A stretch of 64,000 nt of DNA from Taeniopygia guttata. Its lineage: Eukaryota > Chordata > Aves > Passeriformes > Estrildidae. Below are positions 63,466 to 64,000 of this stretch, piece after piece. The stretch spans positions 5,266,001 to 5,330,000 of the forward strand of contig NC_133027.1 of assembly GCF_048771995.1 (NCBI RefSeq). The letters run 5' to 3'. How positions within the stretch are numbered: the stretch's first letter is position 1; every line of letters starts with the position of its first letter. The position numbers and the translations under genes are program-made. Under the pieces are notes generated by a model. That model worked only from the letters and a program-made list of their open reading frames with translations, was not told the origin of the DNA and made no database searches.

Positions 63466-64000
63466 AATTTCCTGGGGATTAATGACCAGGTGGGGTTAAT
63501 GGTGCTCAGCTGCAGCAGTAAGCCCCCAGCTCCTTTCAGATGGTCAGTGTTCATCCCTGCATGTCAACCATGCATGTAACTTCTGACCTCTGGGTTTCAG
63601 AGCCCTGAAAAAGCCATCAGGGTTTTGCATGTCCATCTGGGCAGACATCCTGCCCCAGAAAAGGGCTGGGACCAAAGCCCAGAGATAATGACTTCTGGAC
63701 AAGCACTGCTGCATGTGGTTCCTTTATGTTTTGCCCTGCTAAGCAAGATGTTAATCAAAAACCAAGTGCTGCAGTCATGGGCATCTGGCAAAGAATTTCT
63801 TGTTGATCAGAGATGTCTTCATCCGCTGCTTATTCCTGGGAATGCTGAGACAGCAGGTACCAAGCAGTCCTTTCTCAGCACAGAGAATTCTTCCTGGCAC
63901 CTCACCATCTGCTGAAGGCAGGGCTTGGCTTTCTCTGCCTGCACAGAGCTGTCCTGGTGGCCAGCACAGCCTGGTGCCAGGGTGACAGCACAGGAGTCCT
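63466..64000. other. Intergenic DNA to window edge
   Basis: No gene or repeat recognised. Confidence 0.5.

Overview
The window is vertebrate nuclear DNA, almost certainly from a bird. It carries a multi-exon host gene whose product matches the 802-residue vertebrate CDC5L in length and order of parts. The interspersed repeats I can recognise are nearly all fragments of CR1 (chicken repeat 1) LINEs; I see no Alu, L1 or other mammalian repeats. Introns are compact. I cannot resolve the species or order from the sequence alone.

Layout. Positions 1-1549 hold the 3' end of a C2H2 zinc-finger protein gene on the + strand, cut by the window edge. Its 3' UTR follows, with a candidate poly(A) signal near 2666. 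From about 2.7 to 5.7 kb the DNA is intergenic, with two CR1 scraps and a perfect 18-bp hairpin. A CpG island at about 5740-6330 contains an NRF1-type palindrome and a short tandem array of ETS-like sites. It is the promoter and first exon of CDC5L.

CDC5L occupies 6111-35287 on the + strand in 16 coding exons. All junctions are GT-AG and in phase, and together they encode 803 residues. The protein is a core subunit of the PRP19/NTC complex of the spliceosome. Intron 14 is 10.5 kb and takes up about a third of the gene. It holds four CR1 fragments, a small CpG-rich patch and a long poly-pyrimidine tract.

From about 35.65 kb to the end lies a 28-kb stretch where I find no credible protein-coding gene. 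It contains a dozen or more CR1 fragments in both orientations, several microsatellites, a 23-bp minisatellite, one isolated CpG-rich patch near 58.5-58.74 kb, and some AT-rich, repeat-free stretches that could be conserved regulatory DNA. In human, CDC5L is also followed by a large gene-poor interval before SUPT3H/RUNX2 (from memory), so a desert here is expected.

I found no endogenous retrovirus, no complete transposon, no tRNA or rRNA gene and no CRISPR array. I found no clearly novel biological system. The most useful leads are the hairpin and promoter architecture upstream of CDC5L, two isolated CpG-rich patches, and some repeat-associated duplications.
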